Source: Doris montereyensis
Taxonomy: Eukaryota; Mollusca; Gastropoda; Nudibranchia; Dorididae
Assembly: GCA_037039925.1 (NCBI GenBank)
Contig: JAXRKP010000538.1
Coordinates: 196,001 to 260,000 of the forward strand
DNA: 64,000 bases
Reading direction: 5' to 3'
Shown: piece by piece, positions 18,725 to 30,900 of the stretch
Layout: each line of letters opens with the position of its first letter
Position numbering within the stretch: the stretch's first letter is position 1
The notes under the pieces: model-generated
What the model was told of the DNA's origin: nothing
Database searches by the model: none
Seen by the model: the letters and a program-made list of their open reading frames with translations, nothing else
Made by a program: the position numbers and the translations under genes

Positions 18725-20700
18725 GTATGGGTTTAGATGCCCAAACCATCTCAGTTGATTTATTTCTATCTTAGTCAATAAAACACAGGCGCAAGTCAAT
18801 GTTTCCCTCAAGGAATGTTTCTATTATTCGTCTAATTATAAATATGTGGTCTTACTCACTTCTTCCTGCCAGTCTAAATCCACTCTGGTGTTCTTCAATC
18901 TGATCCCCTACTCTTTTCCTTAGTCTCATTTCCAGTATCCTGGCATACATTCTTCCTGGTACGCTAAGTAGTGATATCCCTCTATAGTTTGAGCATTCCA
19001 TTATAGTTGATCCTTTCTTGTGTATTGGTACTATCGTTCCTTTTTTCTAGCGTCTGGCATCTGGTTTGACTTCCATGCTTATTGACATATTAGTAGTTTG
19101 TCTGCCTATCTCCTTAGTTTTTAATCATTTCTGGATAAATTTGATCTGCTCCTGGGGCCTTTCCTAATTTCACTTTTGAATTTTTTTTTAGCTGTTTGGA
19201 ATTCTTCCGTTGAGATATCTACATCTTCAGCTGTCTCATCTGGATTGCTTATTACTTTTACTTATTGATTTATACTCCTTGTTCTATATGGAGGGATCAT
19301 GTAATTATTGAAAATACTTTCTCCATGTTTCCATGATTTCGCTGTCTTCTTTCATTATTTCTACTTTGGCATTCTTAATTTGTCGTATTGGGCATGCTTT
19401 GGTCTTTCTCATGCTCTTCATTGCTCCCCAGAACAGCTTTCGATTTTCTTGATAGCTTTCTTGGAGTCTTTGTCCAAACTCTTTCCACTATTCCTGTTTT
19501 GCTTTCCTAACTTCCTCTTTGGTGATAGCTCTTTACCACTTTATCTTTCCTATCCTCTGGCCTCTTTGCAAATATTTCTTCCAGGCACTCTTCTTTTCTT
19601 TGATCTTAATCTTGACATTTTCATTCCACCATGCTATTCTTTTCTTACCTGCTTTAATTTGTTTCCTACCACAGACCTCTTCAGTACAACAACTGAGGAG
19701 TGTTTCATATACATTTGCCATTTTTCTTCTATTGTGCTATCATTCAGATCCATCTACCGTTCACTGATAAATCTTTTTATCCTAGACTGGTATATATCTG
19801 TTTTACTATCAGTACTGGTTTATTTAGTTCTTCTATGTTGAGTTTAGTAGCTTTGTTCTCTTTCCTTTTCTGTTTGTTTTCTTCAGTCAGTAATCTCATT
19901 TTGGCAATCACTAGGTGATGATCACTAACTATTTCTGCTCCTGTTTACTCTTGCATCCATTGTACTATAAAAAAGGGAGCTGCTAACTATTAATGTAGTC
20001 TATGATTGACTTTTCACATCTGTCTTGAATTACTCTTGTATATTTGTGGATATCTTTATGAGGAAAAAAAGGTTTTGGCTATTTTCAGGATATTCTTTAG
20101 GCAAAAATCTATTATTCTCTTTCCATTTGGAGAAGCTCCTACTTTACCTATTACTCCTCCTGATATTTCTATATTGTTGCCCACTCTTGCGTTTATATCT
20201 CCTAAAACCATTTGTTCCTGTTTGGATATGAGATTCTCTGCAGCTATTTGTAAATCAGTTTCGAAGATATCTTTTTCTTCTTTAGTGGCATCTTCATTTG
20301 GTCTGTAAGCTACTGGTAATTAAATTTCTCTTCCTTTTGGTTGAATATTTACCTCTTATAGCCGTTGGCTGATAAATTTCAACTTTCTAGTAGCTTTTCT
20401 TGTCTTTTATACATTAGAAGGCCTACTCCTACTCTAGCTTTATCTTCTTTGACATCTACTCCTGAAAAGTTTAAAGTATGATTTGGTCCTTAACCTACAT
20501 TTTGTATTGCTTGCCCTTTTCTCTTTGTTTCTGTAATGGCAAAAATGTCTACTTGAATTTTTCCATTTCTTCAGCTAATTTTAACTCTGTTCCATTTGTT
20601 GTCATGTTCCAAAAATCACAGTCCGTGTTCTTTTCCATGTTCGGTTTCGAAAGTTCAATCCGGTATATCATCATATTTAATACTTTGAATCAGGTTGTTT
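18725..20700 (-). mobile_element. LINE family 1, copy 2, with internal deletion
   Basis: Minus-strand copy of the element at 1-2163. Near 20640-20550 the complement reads EKNTDCDFWNMTTNGTELKL and AEEMEKFK, the start of the endonuclease domain. The linker region gives KIAWWNENVKIKIKEKKSAW-like sequence at 19533-19721. RT begins with the [20 protein letters not shown] stretch near 19000. At about 18776 the C-terminal WFGH region (18725-18775) is joined directly to the LQKAFD region, so most of the RT palm is deleted. Copy 3 at 27.5-29.0 kb retains this part. Confidence 0.82.
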
Positions 20701-20707
20701 TGGATAA

Positions 20708-21028
20708 GCAGGGGATTAGCCCACTGTACCCTGGGTAGATGGTGGGTTTGCCACCTTGAGGCCCTGTACCGGGCCTTGTTATTTTCTGTCAGGGTTGACT
20801 CCCTTAGCCTTTGGTCACCCAAGACTGGCCTGCAAGGCAGCAGGTTGTTTTTCTGTTGGGGTTCAGTCGCTCAGCCATTGGTCAGCCAAGACCGGCCTGC
20901 ATGGCAGACGGAGACTCATGGAGGGCGGGGCCGTGTCACAACTTCGGACCTAACTTTGCTGGGATTAGAACCTTGGGTCTCATGATCCCAAGTGCAGCAG
21001 CCTAACCGCTGGGCGACCGCCGCCACAC
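20708..21028 (-). mobile_element. SINE-C copy (tRNA-derived)
   Basis: Read on the minus strand from about 21028: GGTCGCCCAGCGGTTAGG is an A-box-like tRNA segment and AAGGTTCTAATCCC is the B box, about 40 bp later. The body holds two related blocks around AAGACCGGCCTGCATGGCAG and AAGACTGGCCTGCAAGGCAG on the plus strand. It lies between LINE copy 2 and the second Mutator-like MITE. Only one copy was noticed in the window. Confidence 0.65.
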
Positions 21029-21055
21029 TTCCCTGATTTGAACATATTAACAAAA

Positions 21056-21656
21056 GGCTGTCATTATTCGGACCCGTGTCCCAATAGTGTGGGTGTTTAT
21101 TCGGACCCGCGTGTCCCAATAGTGTGGGTTTTATTCGGACCCGGTTTTTATTGGGACACACAGATCTAGAATCTATGTCTAAAAATATATTTTTGAGAGA
21201 ATTGAAGTTGAAGACACGTAATTTCAGTTTCAATCGTAGTGAAGCAAGGCCATCTTGACGGCCTTGAGCAAAGTCGACTTCTATTTCTAGCGATCATATT
21301 TCGTTCCGGAAAAAAAAGTAAACGGAAACCTTTCATACCTTCCGGTTGACTTATTTTCGGGAGTGCGGGTCGTGATTTTTATTACCCATTTTAAGTACTT
21401 TTTAATAGGTAAATATCCCAGTAGGTGCTACACTACATTATTAATGTTATGGAGTAGGCTACCGGGAAAGTTATTGGATTTTGGGACATGGGTGGTACCG
21501 GCACTTAAACAATAGATCTAATAATATTGTTCTGGGCATGCACGGTTTAGGTTAGGTTATGACGTCATTTTACATAAATAGTCCGTGTACTAATAGGCCC
21601 AGCGTGTCCGAATAGTGTGGGTGTTTATTGGGACCTGGGTCCGAATAACCACTTCG
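21056..21656. mobile_element. Mutator-like MITE, copy 2
   Basis: 601-bp element flanked by a perfect 9-bp direct repeat TTAACAAAA (21047-21055 and 21657-21665). Its ends read GGCTGTCATTATTCGGACCC and, from the right, CGAAGTGGTTATTCGGACCC. The interior is collinear with the copy at 11016-11543, including the palindrome TGACGTCA near 21567. This copy has about 34 extra bases from a duplication of the TTCGGACCCG...CCAATAGTG terminal block and an insert of about 50 bp near 21480-21530. Non-coding. Confidence 0.8.
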
Positions 21657-21665
21657 TTAACAAAA

Positions 21666-22555
21666 ATATTTGAGACTCAAGTCTAAGATTCAAGTCTGAT
21701 ATTGACGATCTTACTTCTAGTCAAGGTCCCTTGAATGACTTAACCGGGCATTCACCATATTGAGCTGAATTGTGGTATATATCATGGCGTATCGATTAAA
21801 CCAAAGCTAGATCTAAAATAGGATTGGAGTGTTTGTAGATCTGAATTGTAGATCTAGACTAGAAATCTTGTGTTAGAAAGAAATTACGTTTCATTTTGAT
21901 TGTGAATGACAAATCAACATTCCAAGTCTGGATCTAATATAGGATTCCTAACTGTTTTGAAAACTAGCAATGTAGCTGAAGTAGATTTAGAACTATCTCT
22001 TACTATCCACAGGGTCTGATGAGGATTAACACTGTTAAGTGATTGTCTCGATATTGGAGCCACCACGCAAAAAATTGGTACGTGCATGTGGGTGTTTGTA
22101 TATTTTTGGGATTATTACAATTTTTAAAAAGTCAGATTATTATTTTGTTGTTCGTTCTATTACTATTCCACTATCCCAGGGGTTGGCAGCCCTACTATGG
22201 TTTAGCGGACCTGAAGTGACGAAATTTTAATTGATTGTATTCATTGTTGGACTCTATATTTTTCATTAAGAATGCCTAGATCTACATGTAGTTGGATCTA
22301 GTCGGCTGAAGGACTGTCACAATTGTAACCCGTCTTTGGGTCTGATTACGATATATCATAAAAGTACAAATTTCACAAATATTATTTCTTGCACAGTCCC
22401 CTGTCAGCCATGCATATAAATGATACTATTGTTCTAAATTTAGAATAAAACACAAGATTAAAGGTCAGGGCAGCTTCATGTGACCAACTGAAGGTAGTGG
22501 GCGAAATTGCAGATCAATCCGCATTCTTTTGTGAAGATCAGCTGATAGAAGTTAG
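21666..22555. other. Intergenic, no gene seen
   Basis: Rich in AGATCTA words. CCCAGGGGTTGGCAGCC at about 22176-22192 resembles a hAT transposon terminus but no partner end was found. Confidence 0.55.
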
Positions 22556-22660
22556 ACAAATGTAAACAAACCGGATTGCCAAAAAGGAAAGGAAGTTGAA
22601 CGTACAGAGCAAGATGGCCACCGCTAATGTAAACACAAAAGGGTTAAGAGATGAACAAAG
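22556..22660 (+). promoter_or_regulatory. Putative promoter and first exon of the exonuclease gene
   Basis: Contains ACAAACCGGATTGCC, AAAGGAAGTTG (ETS-like) and GAGCAAGATGGCCACCG at about 22607-22623. AAGATGGC is the YY1-type motif seen around start sites of TATA-less genes. The ATG inside it opens a frame of only 24 codons, so it is either an upstream frame or part of a short first exon. The link to the exon at 23143 is inferred from position and orientation only. Confidence 0.35.
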
Positions 22661-23142
22661 ATGTGCTGTTGATGACATAAACAGTTTATGACCTTCAGAA
22701 GATTCTGCTAACAGGCACACAGGCTCCTGTAAAAGTGGCAGTTGCAATGAATAAAAAGCAAATACTTTGACAAAAAGAAAAAGGCCTAAATCCATCTCAT
22801 CTCTGATCTTATTTTATCTTAATATTATATATAATCTTATTATGAAATTCTTCTATATGACTGAATCCTGTAGATTCACCTCTTTTTCGACTTCGTTGTG
22901 TAAACGGAACAAACAATATAGTAACAAAGAATTGATCATTGACAATATTTTTTTCTTTTTCCTCCCCCAGGTTTCCCACTGTCTTAGTACACAAAGCTAG
23001 GGATGAACTTGAGCTTTTTATCCTTATTGCTTGATCTCCCGCATGGTTGTCAGATTACCAATGACACTTGTTGCAGAATCATTTTCAGAATACAAGTGAC
23101 TTTTTTGTGATCATTAAAAAAAAGAGGAATTTTGCTACCACA

Positions 23143-23759
23143 ATGAACCGTATGACGAAGACGCAGCAGTCATGTGGCAGGCTTGGAAGCAATAAGAAAC
23201 GTAAATTTATCAATGACCTGGATATTCGTACAGATTCTAAAAACAGACAGAAATGTTTGAAGCCTTGCCATGACAACTCTTCGTCTGACGTTGCAAATGG
23301 TCTAGATATTTCAAGTTCAAGTGGCATTAATATTTCACATTGTCATTTGACAGAAAATGGACACAGCACTTTATTTTGTGAAAGAGGCGTAATGAAGGAG
23401 GATGAAGATATATTTTCATCACGTAGATCAATGTAGTTAAAAATGAAGATACTGACTTTACGTTTTGTTTCGTCTAATCAAGTGGATCGTGTGCTGTCAC
23501 CTATCATATGGGAAAGCTTAGAGACTAGGGATTATGATTTTTTAATGAATCGATTTGACGGTGAATTCAGCAAAAATGATGCTGCACTCTTCCTACAGTC
23601 TTGTGTTGGCAACAGTTCTAAGTCTTATACTTCTTGTAGTAATCATGATGTGCCCTCCTTGTCCAATGCCACACTTGCAGAGACAAAAGGGAGAATTTTA
23701 TCAGAGATTATAAGTCCCCTGAAAGGAGATGATGAATCAACAGAGAGCCGCAGAGAGCT
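23143..23759 (+). CDS. Exonuclease coding exon 1 (N-terminal region), contains TAG
   Basis: Frame from ATG 23143 (another in-frame ATG lies at 23068) reads [20 protein letters not shown], a basic nuclear-localisation-like stretch, then serine-rich sequence. An in-frame TAG at 23434-23436 interrupts it, after which the same frame stays open to 23759 (ending SRREL). Using donor CT|GTAACT at 23760, the frame joins exon 2 without a shift (REL then [20 protein letters not shown]). The N-terminus is poorly conserved in this family, so whether the TAG is a real stop or an indel pair between 23434 and 23475 cannot be told. Confidence 0.65.
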
Positions 23760-24851
23760 GTAACTGAACAAGATCGAGGCATTTGGTATTTATTCTTATA
23801 AATGAATAGATTATTGTTTAAATGTATTAGCTTGTTGTTTCTAAAATTATTTTCTAGTTTTCTCTTTACCTATTCATTACTTTTATATAAAAGATATTTT
23901 AATATATAATTCATACTTATTATATGTTTTTACCAATTAGTTTGCCTTCTATATTATTCATGTAATGATTGTTACAAAGTATAAAAACAATTTTGATACT
24001 GGTTCTTAAACATATACAAGCATGGTCGTAGACAAAGATGACTATGACTACTCTTTTACGACATCTTTTTTTTTTTATAGTTATGAACTACACAAAAGGT
24101 TGTAGGGCGATATCAAGTACTGTTACAGTATTCGATACTTATTTTAGGCGGGTATTTCATTGTAGATCTAATGACTGGAAATGAAGGAGTGAGAACAATA
24201 ACAATAACAAGTTTTGCGGATTGCAGGCAAAACAATCTTTTCCCAATCAATAAAAATACTGAATTGATCCAAGAGTTTATTCACTAAGAACCTAAAGCAG
24301 GATATTTGAAATCCACGACATGGAGGTTGTGGGTAAAGTGGTTCTTCAGTTATAAGTGGTTAAAGTTAGAGACGTTCAGCGTTATATATTGATATGAAGA
24401 AAAATATTCACCCAGACTTCAAATGTGTGACTTACAGAAAAGAAACTGCGTTCACAGCGCCAAAAAAAATTGTCCTTTTTTAGGCCATCGTTGTAGGGCC
24501 AGCATAGGGTAGCTCTTCCTCCTGTTAGTTCTACCCAGCATAACAATAATTTATAGGTCAAATAAAAAAAATGTAAAAGATGTGACAAACGAAGACTGAG
24601 AAAATTGATGTGTAAGAAGCATAGTAATAGCAAGCTAAAATGATGCAATTTTCCATTAAAATCTCTACTAGAGAATCCAGCCTACCATAGCTGACACTGA
24701 CAGGTGAGCATGTGTGGTTGATTACTGGGTATTGCCACTAAACAGAGACGATTTGCTACTGTACTAGAATTGGACACTGCTCATTGTATACGGTTTATAG
24801 GATATACAGAGAAGCAATAACTTATCTATCATTGTCAAGTTTACATCATCA

Positions 24852-24950
<99 letters not shown>

Positions 24951-27900
24951 ATTTGATTAGTATTATAAATCTAGTTGTATCATGTTTAATGATCAGTGTA
25001 TTATTTCTTTTATAGTATAGACGGATTAACATCGGTTCCATTGATACCGGACAAGTTCTATGTTGCTTTGGACTGCGAGATGGTAGGAGTCGGGTGAAAG
25101 GAGCTCTCGCAGTGCTCTTGGTAAAACTTGATTTATGATTTCTTTTTTCTTCTTGTGTATAGTTTTGAGTCTTACTTGAACAAGGAAATACATAAATTTC
25201 CATTTTGATATTTTGATGCAAACGTATTGTCCAATTTTCTCTGTTGTTTTAACTGATGTGGGCGGTTGGCAGATTATGCTGGTAGGTTCTACTTCTCTCC
25301 TTACGCTCTTTCACTTCTCACTTCTATTTCATCTTACTTTTTCCTCTTGATTCATCTTGAGATCATCACATATGTAAATTTTGATAAAACAAAACAAGTT
25401 TTAACTGTTTGAGTGGGGGTGGATTGGATTGGCGAGTTGGAACCAAAATGTTGACTTTCTGTTCTTTGTATATTTGGGTAGAACGATCATTTATCTATAA
25501 GTTTATGGCAGAAACATGTCCATTTGACGTGTATTTTATTTTGTTACAAAATATTGTGTAGGCGAGAGTAGGTAAAAGCAGTCAAAATTTTGACGTAAAT
25601 TACCCTAACACTGACTGAGAAGGTGGCACTGAAAACCCCTCTAGTGATGGCTAATTGCCAATGTGGCGACACAGTTGTTTCGCTTGGCTTTTGCGAATAC
25701 CGCACGCTGACTTCCCCAGTGCTTTGTGATGTAAAAGCTGGAAGGCATGCGTTGCATGTAAACATGCACACAAGCATAGGAACAGAGGAAAATAACAAAA
25801 AAACTGGTCATTTTGACGTCAGTTCTCACAACAATGCACAATTAAACCTAGATTTACAATCCTCTTTATATTAGTAACAAAGTCAGAGACTGTCGAAAGA
25901 GTAAGGGGCTGCTACAAGAAGGGCAACCCGTCTGAAGCGTTTGCTTTATGTTATTTTCTTTTCATTTCTTTACTTGCAATTTTCTTGAAATGTTTTTTCA
26001 CACTAAAATTCTATCTCTCCTACCGAACGATTTGTATTATATTTGGCACTTAGGTTATTCTTAGCAATGTTAATAGAATGACTTCGTTATTTTTTATATC
26101 TTGCAAACTTTCCTGAGAATTTCTTTTTTTTTTTTTGTAATAAAAATGCCATTTCTGTATACACACGATATATATTATTTCAAAAATTTCATTAAAAAAC
26201 ATATCCAAACTATCTAAAAAAACCCCCAGACATTACTCTTAGGTAAAAACGATCTGCACAGGTTTTGAGTGATTTTATTCATAATTAAATGAGGAGAGAA
26301 GATTTTGAAATTTGGGTCAAAATCTAAGATGGTGGCCTTTTCCATGGCAACCAAGGACGCTACAAACTTTTAAATGATATTGGATGACATGACTATATTT
26401 TGACAGATACTCATATGTATACTAAAAGCAATAACCCAAACTCAAAAGCAAAAAAAAATGACTCCAGGAGGTCCCCTGCCTACCCTAAAAGTAATTGTAG
26501 TTACAATATTTGGGACATTTTCCTGTTTGTAGAGTAATTGAATTGTTGAAGAGACAATTTTTTAAAAAGCATATTATGTATGGATGATGAAATTAAAATT
26601 TTCCAGTCAGGCCACCTCTCAACCAAAATGTAGTGGGTTCGATCCCCGCCAAAGGTTGAAAACAAATCTCTAGTTTTTTCGAGCAAAATCAATGTTCACC
26701 TTCTGTTAAGTTTTGAAGGAAAAGTTTTGGATCTAATTTCCTAGATTTCTGTCAGTATCATCTAAAGTCTTTAAAAAGATATAAGGTGGGTTTTGGTTTT
26801 TGGGTGAAGCATTAAATACACAGCTAAAAATAAACAACCCAAAAAAACAAAACCAATACAAGGAACCATTCAGTCTTTAATGTGTGAAGTTCTGAATTGA
26901 AATTATGTTTTGTAGGTCAAATTTATTCTTTGTATTTGAACCATTATGCAGTACATATCTCATGATTTAATTTGTGATCAATTAGAATATAAAATAGTTC
27001 AGGAGATTGTTACCTGGTAGCTTGCAGCGATGAATTACTTGTATTCACACGAGAAAACTCTAAGGCGTTAGCGCGCGGTTAGCGGGCGCTGCTGGTATGT
27101 CCTATTTCTTTCCTTTCCTTCTTTCACTCCATCTTTCATCTTGCTGTTTCCTCTTAATTCCCCCTGAGATCACCGCAATGGTGGACAGGGTAAATTTCAA
27201 TGAAACAGACAAAAGCGTTAAAATTCGGATTGGAATTGAATAGACATTGAGTTGTATGATATCAATATCATTGACCTTTAAAGAAGAAAAAAACTGTGTT
27301 TTTGGGCTTTCTGAAAATGTTGAGATCCTGGAAGGTATAAGATAAGTATGTTTTTCTCAAACTGACGTTATTGTTTCAAACATAGATTTTGAACATGAGG
27401 CGTTGTATCTGAAACATAGTGTTGTGAGAGCTTGTAATCACGGCAACACTGGTTCATGGCTGGCACAGGAGGGTTTTTTCCCCCCACAATGTGGTACTTT
27501 TAGGAAAGGTACTTCATTCTTCTTGACTCTTGTCAGAGTGTTAGTACGAAATGTCCTGGCATTTTCTGTTTCCTTCAAAAAAGTTAAATTTCTATGCTTC
27601 AATGCCTCTTTTTTATATTTTCTTTCTGCTTTCTCGAGGTCTGCCTTTGGTCTTTTACCTTGGGCTTTAGCACTGTATACTGATTTAGCTATTCTATTGT
27701 CATTCATTCTGTTTACATGCCCAAACCATCTCAATTGGTTTATTTCTATCTTCTTAGATTTTATGCCATCTACTTTGGTTTGATCACTTGTGTTTCTGAT
27801 TTTGTCTCTTTTAGTTTTCCCTACTACTCTTCTTAGATATTTCATTTCAGCTGCCTGTACTCTACTGTATTCTCTACTGCCTCTGAGTTAATCATTACCT

Positions 27901-30900
27901 TTAGGTAATTGTCGCTTTGAATTTGTTCTAAGTTCTCCCTGGCCATTTTAAGATTTTATGTTTTAGCCTCCTAGTTACTCGCATTGTTTTGTTTTTCTTT
28001 GCATTTACTCTCATTCCCTTTTATTTAGTTCATTATTCATCATGTTGATATTCGACTGAAGGTCACTTTCTGATTTTCCAAAACAGAACGAAATCATCGG
28101 CAAATGAAAGCATTTATACATTTACAAGTTTGAGTTTCCACATACCTACATTCAATTTCTTCATTCTTGAGAATGCCTTTGCGACTGAATCCTTAAATGT
28201 GATAAACAAAAGAGGACTTAGGATACAACCCTGTCTTACTCCTATATCTACATCAAATTCTGCAGGCACATTTCCAGCTACTCTCACTGCACATGTTGGT
28301 TTATTGTAAAAACTTTTAATGGCTTCTATTAAATTTTGTTCTACACTGTGTTCTTTTAAGGAATGCCATAGTCCGTCCCTCCTCACAGTGTCAAATGCCT
28401 TTTGTAAGTCATTAAAACACTGGTGCAAGTCAATGTTTTTCTCAAGGAATTTTTCAATTATTTGTCTAATTGTAAATATGTGGTCTTGTACACTATTTCC
28501 TAGTCTTAATCCACTCTGATGTTCTTCAATCTGATCCTCTACTCTTTTCTTTTAGTCTCATTTCCAGTATCCTGGCATACACTTTTCCTGGTACGCGAAG
28601 TAGTGATGTACCTCTATAGTTTGAGCATTCCATAGGTGATCGTTTCTTATGTATTGGTACTACCGTTCCCTTTTTCCAGTCGTCTGGCATCTGTTTGGAC
28701 TTCCACACTTGTTGGCATATTCCATGTAGTAGTTTGTCTGCCTCTCTCCCTTAGTTATTAATCATGCCTGGATAAACTTGATCTATTCGTGGGGCATTTC
28801 CTAATTTCTTATAGTTGTTTGGAGTTCTTCCGTTGATATATCTACATCTTCAGCTGTCTCCTCTGGATTACTTGTCACTCTTACTAATTGATCTTTAGTC
28901 CTTGTTTCATATGTTCTGAGGGATTCTGTACTTGTTTCAAATACTTTCTCTATGTTTGTGGATTTGGCTGACCTTATTCCAGAGTACGTCCTTACATTCA
29001 CACTGTTTTATCTACCATATCTCCAGAGTATGTCCTTACATTCATACTGTTTTCTGTTACCTTATCTGTTCTTTTTCACATTGTTTTGCTACCTTATCTC
29101 CAGAGTACGTCCTTACATTCACATTGTTTTCTGCTACCTTATCTCCAGAATGTTCTTACATTCATTCACATTGTTTTCCGCTACCTTATCTCCAGAATAT
29201 GTCCTTACATTCACATTGTTTTCCGCTACCTTATCTCCAGAGTACGTCCTTACATTCACATTGTTTTCGGTTATTTTATCTCCAGAGTATGTCCTTACAT
29301 TCACATGGTTTTCTGCTACCTTATCTCCAGAGTACGTCCTTACATTCACACTGTTTTCTACTACCATATCTCCAGAGTATGTCCTTACACCACCATACAT
29401 ATGTCCTTTTCATTGTTTTCCTTATCTCCAGAGTATGTCCTTACATTCACATTGTTTTCGGCTACCTTATCTCCAGAATACGTCCTTTCATTCACATTGT
29501 TTTCCGCTACCTTATCTCAAAAGTACGTCCTTACATTCACATTGTTTTCTGTTTTCCGCTACCTTATCTCCAGAGTACGTCCTTACATTCACATTGTTTT
29601 CTGCTACCTTATCTCCAGAGTATGTTCTTACATTCAGATTGTTTTCTGTTACCTTATCTCCAGAGTATGTCTTACATTCACATTGTTTTCTGTTACCTTA
29701 TCTCCAAAGTATGTTCTTACATTCAGATTGTTTTCTGTTACCTTATCTCCAGAGTATGTTCTTAAATTCAGATTGTTTTCTGTTACCTTATCTCCAAAGT
29801 ATGTTCTTACATTCAGATTGTTTTCTGTTACCTTATCTCCAGAGTATGTTCTTAAATTCAGATTGTTTATGCTACCTTATCTCCAGAGTGCGTCCTTACA
29901 CGTACATTGACACTGTTTTCCCTGCCATATCTCCAGAGTGCATCCGTGCACTTACATGCACATTTTTTTCCTTTCCATATCTCCAGAGTACATCCTTACA
30001 CTTACATGCACACTGTTTTCCTTTCCATATCTCCAGAGTACATCCTTACACTTACATGCACACTGTTTTCCTTTCCATATCTCCAGAGTACATCCTTACA
30101 CTTACATGCACACTGTTTTCCTTTCCATATCTCATACATCCTTACACTTACATACACACTGTTTTTCTTTCATATCTCCAGAGTACATCCTTACACTTAC
30201 ATTCACACTGTTTTCCGTTCCATATGTCCAGAGTACATGCTTACACTTACATTCACACTGTTTTCCCTGCCATATCTCCAGAGTACGTCCTTACACTTAC
30301 ATTCACACTGTTTTCTCTGCCATATCTCCAGAGTACGTATTTACACGTACATTCGCACTGTTTTCCCTGCCATATCTCCAGAGTACGTATTTACACGTAC
30401 ATTCGCACTGTTTTCCCTGCCATATCTCCAGTACATCCTTACACTTACATTCACACTGTTTTCCTTCTGATCTTCAGCAAGGTGCAGCATTGTGGATTAT
30501 GATGGCAGAGTGATTTTTGACAGATACATAAAGCCTAAGGAGCCAATCACTGACTTTCGAACCCGTTGGAGTGGGATTTCCCCACATCACATGCCGTTTG
30601 CAGATCCTGAGGATGTTGCCCTGCTTGAGATCCACAAGCATATTGAGGTGAGAGAATGACTCTTTCTAAGTTTTACTAAATCTCACATTGACTCAAGACC
30701 TTTTTTCTTTCTTTTTTTTTGTTGCAACAAATATTTTCAAAGAGGTTCTGAAGAGAAAATTTCAACACATATATATGGAATGGAGATATTTTGCAAATGT
30801 CGTTTTACATAATAATGTGTTCTGAAGCTTTCTATCGTCTTTTTCCGTAAGTGTTATTGTTTGTTTTGACTATTTCTGCTTGTCCTGCTCCTGTTCTAGA

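Noticed and set aside
19308..19841. 177-codon plus-strand hydrophobic frame
   Set aside because: It is the antisense of the LINE family 1 copy on the minus strand. The same antisense frame appears opposite copy 1 at 647-1018.
22174..22195. hAT transposon end CAGGGGTTGGCAGCC (and CAGGGGCCGGCAAC near 41633)
   Set aside because: No facing partner end or 8-bp duplication could be found for either.
25623..25874. 83-codon plus-strand frame
   Set aside because: It lies in inverted-pair element E, and the second copy does not preserve the frame.
28975..30470. CRISPR-like array
   Set aside because: Units are directly tandem with no variable spacers, and the setting is an animal intron.
28952..30513. 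Open frames up to 516 codons in the 45-50 bp array
   Set aside because: Same cause. The frames end at the array edges and one runs into exon 3 out of its true frame.
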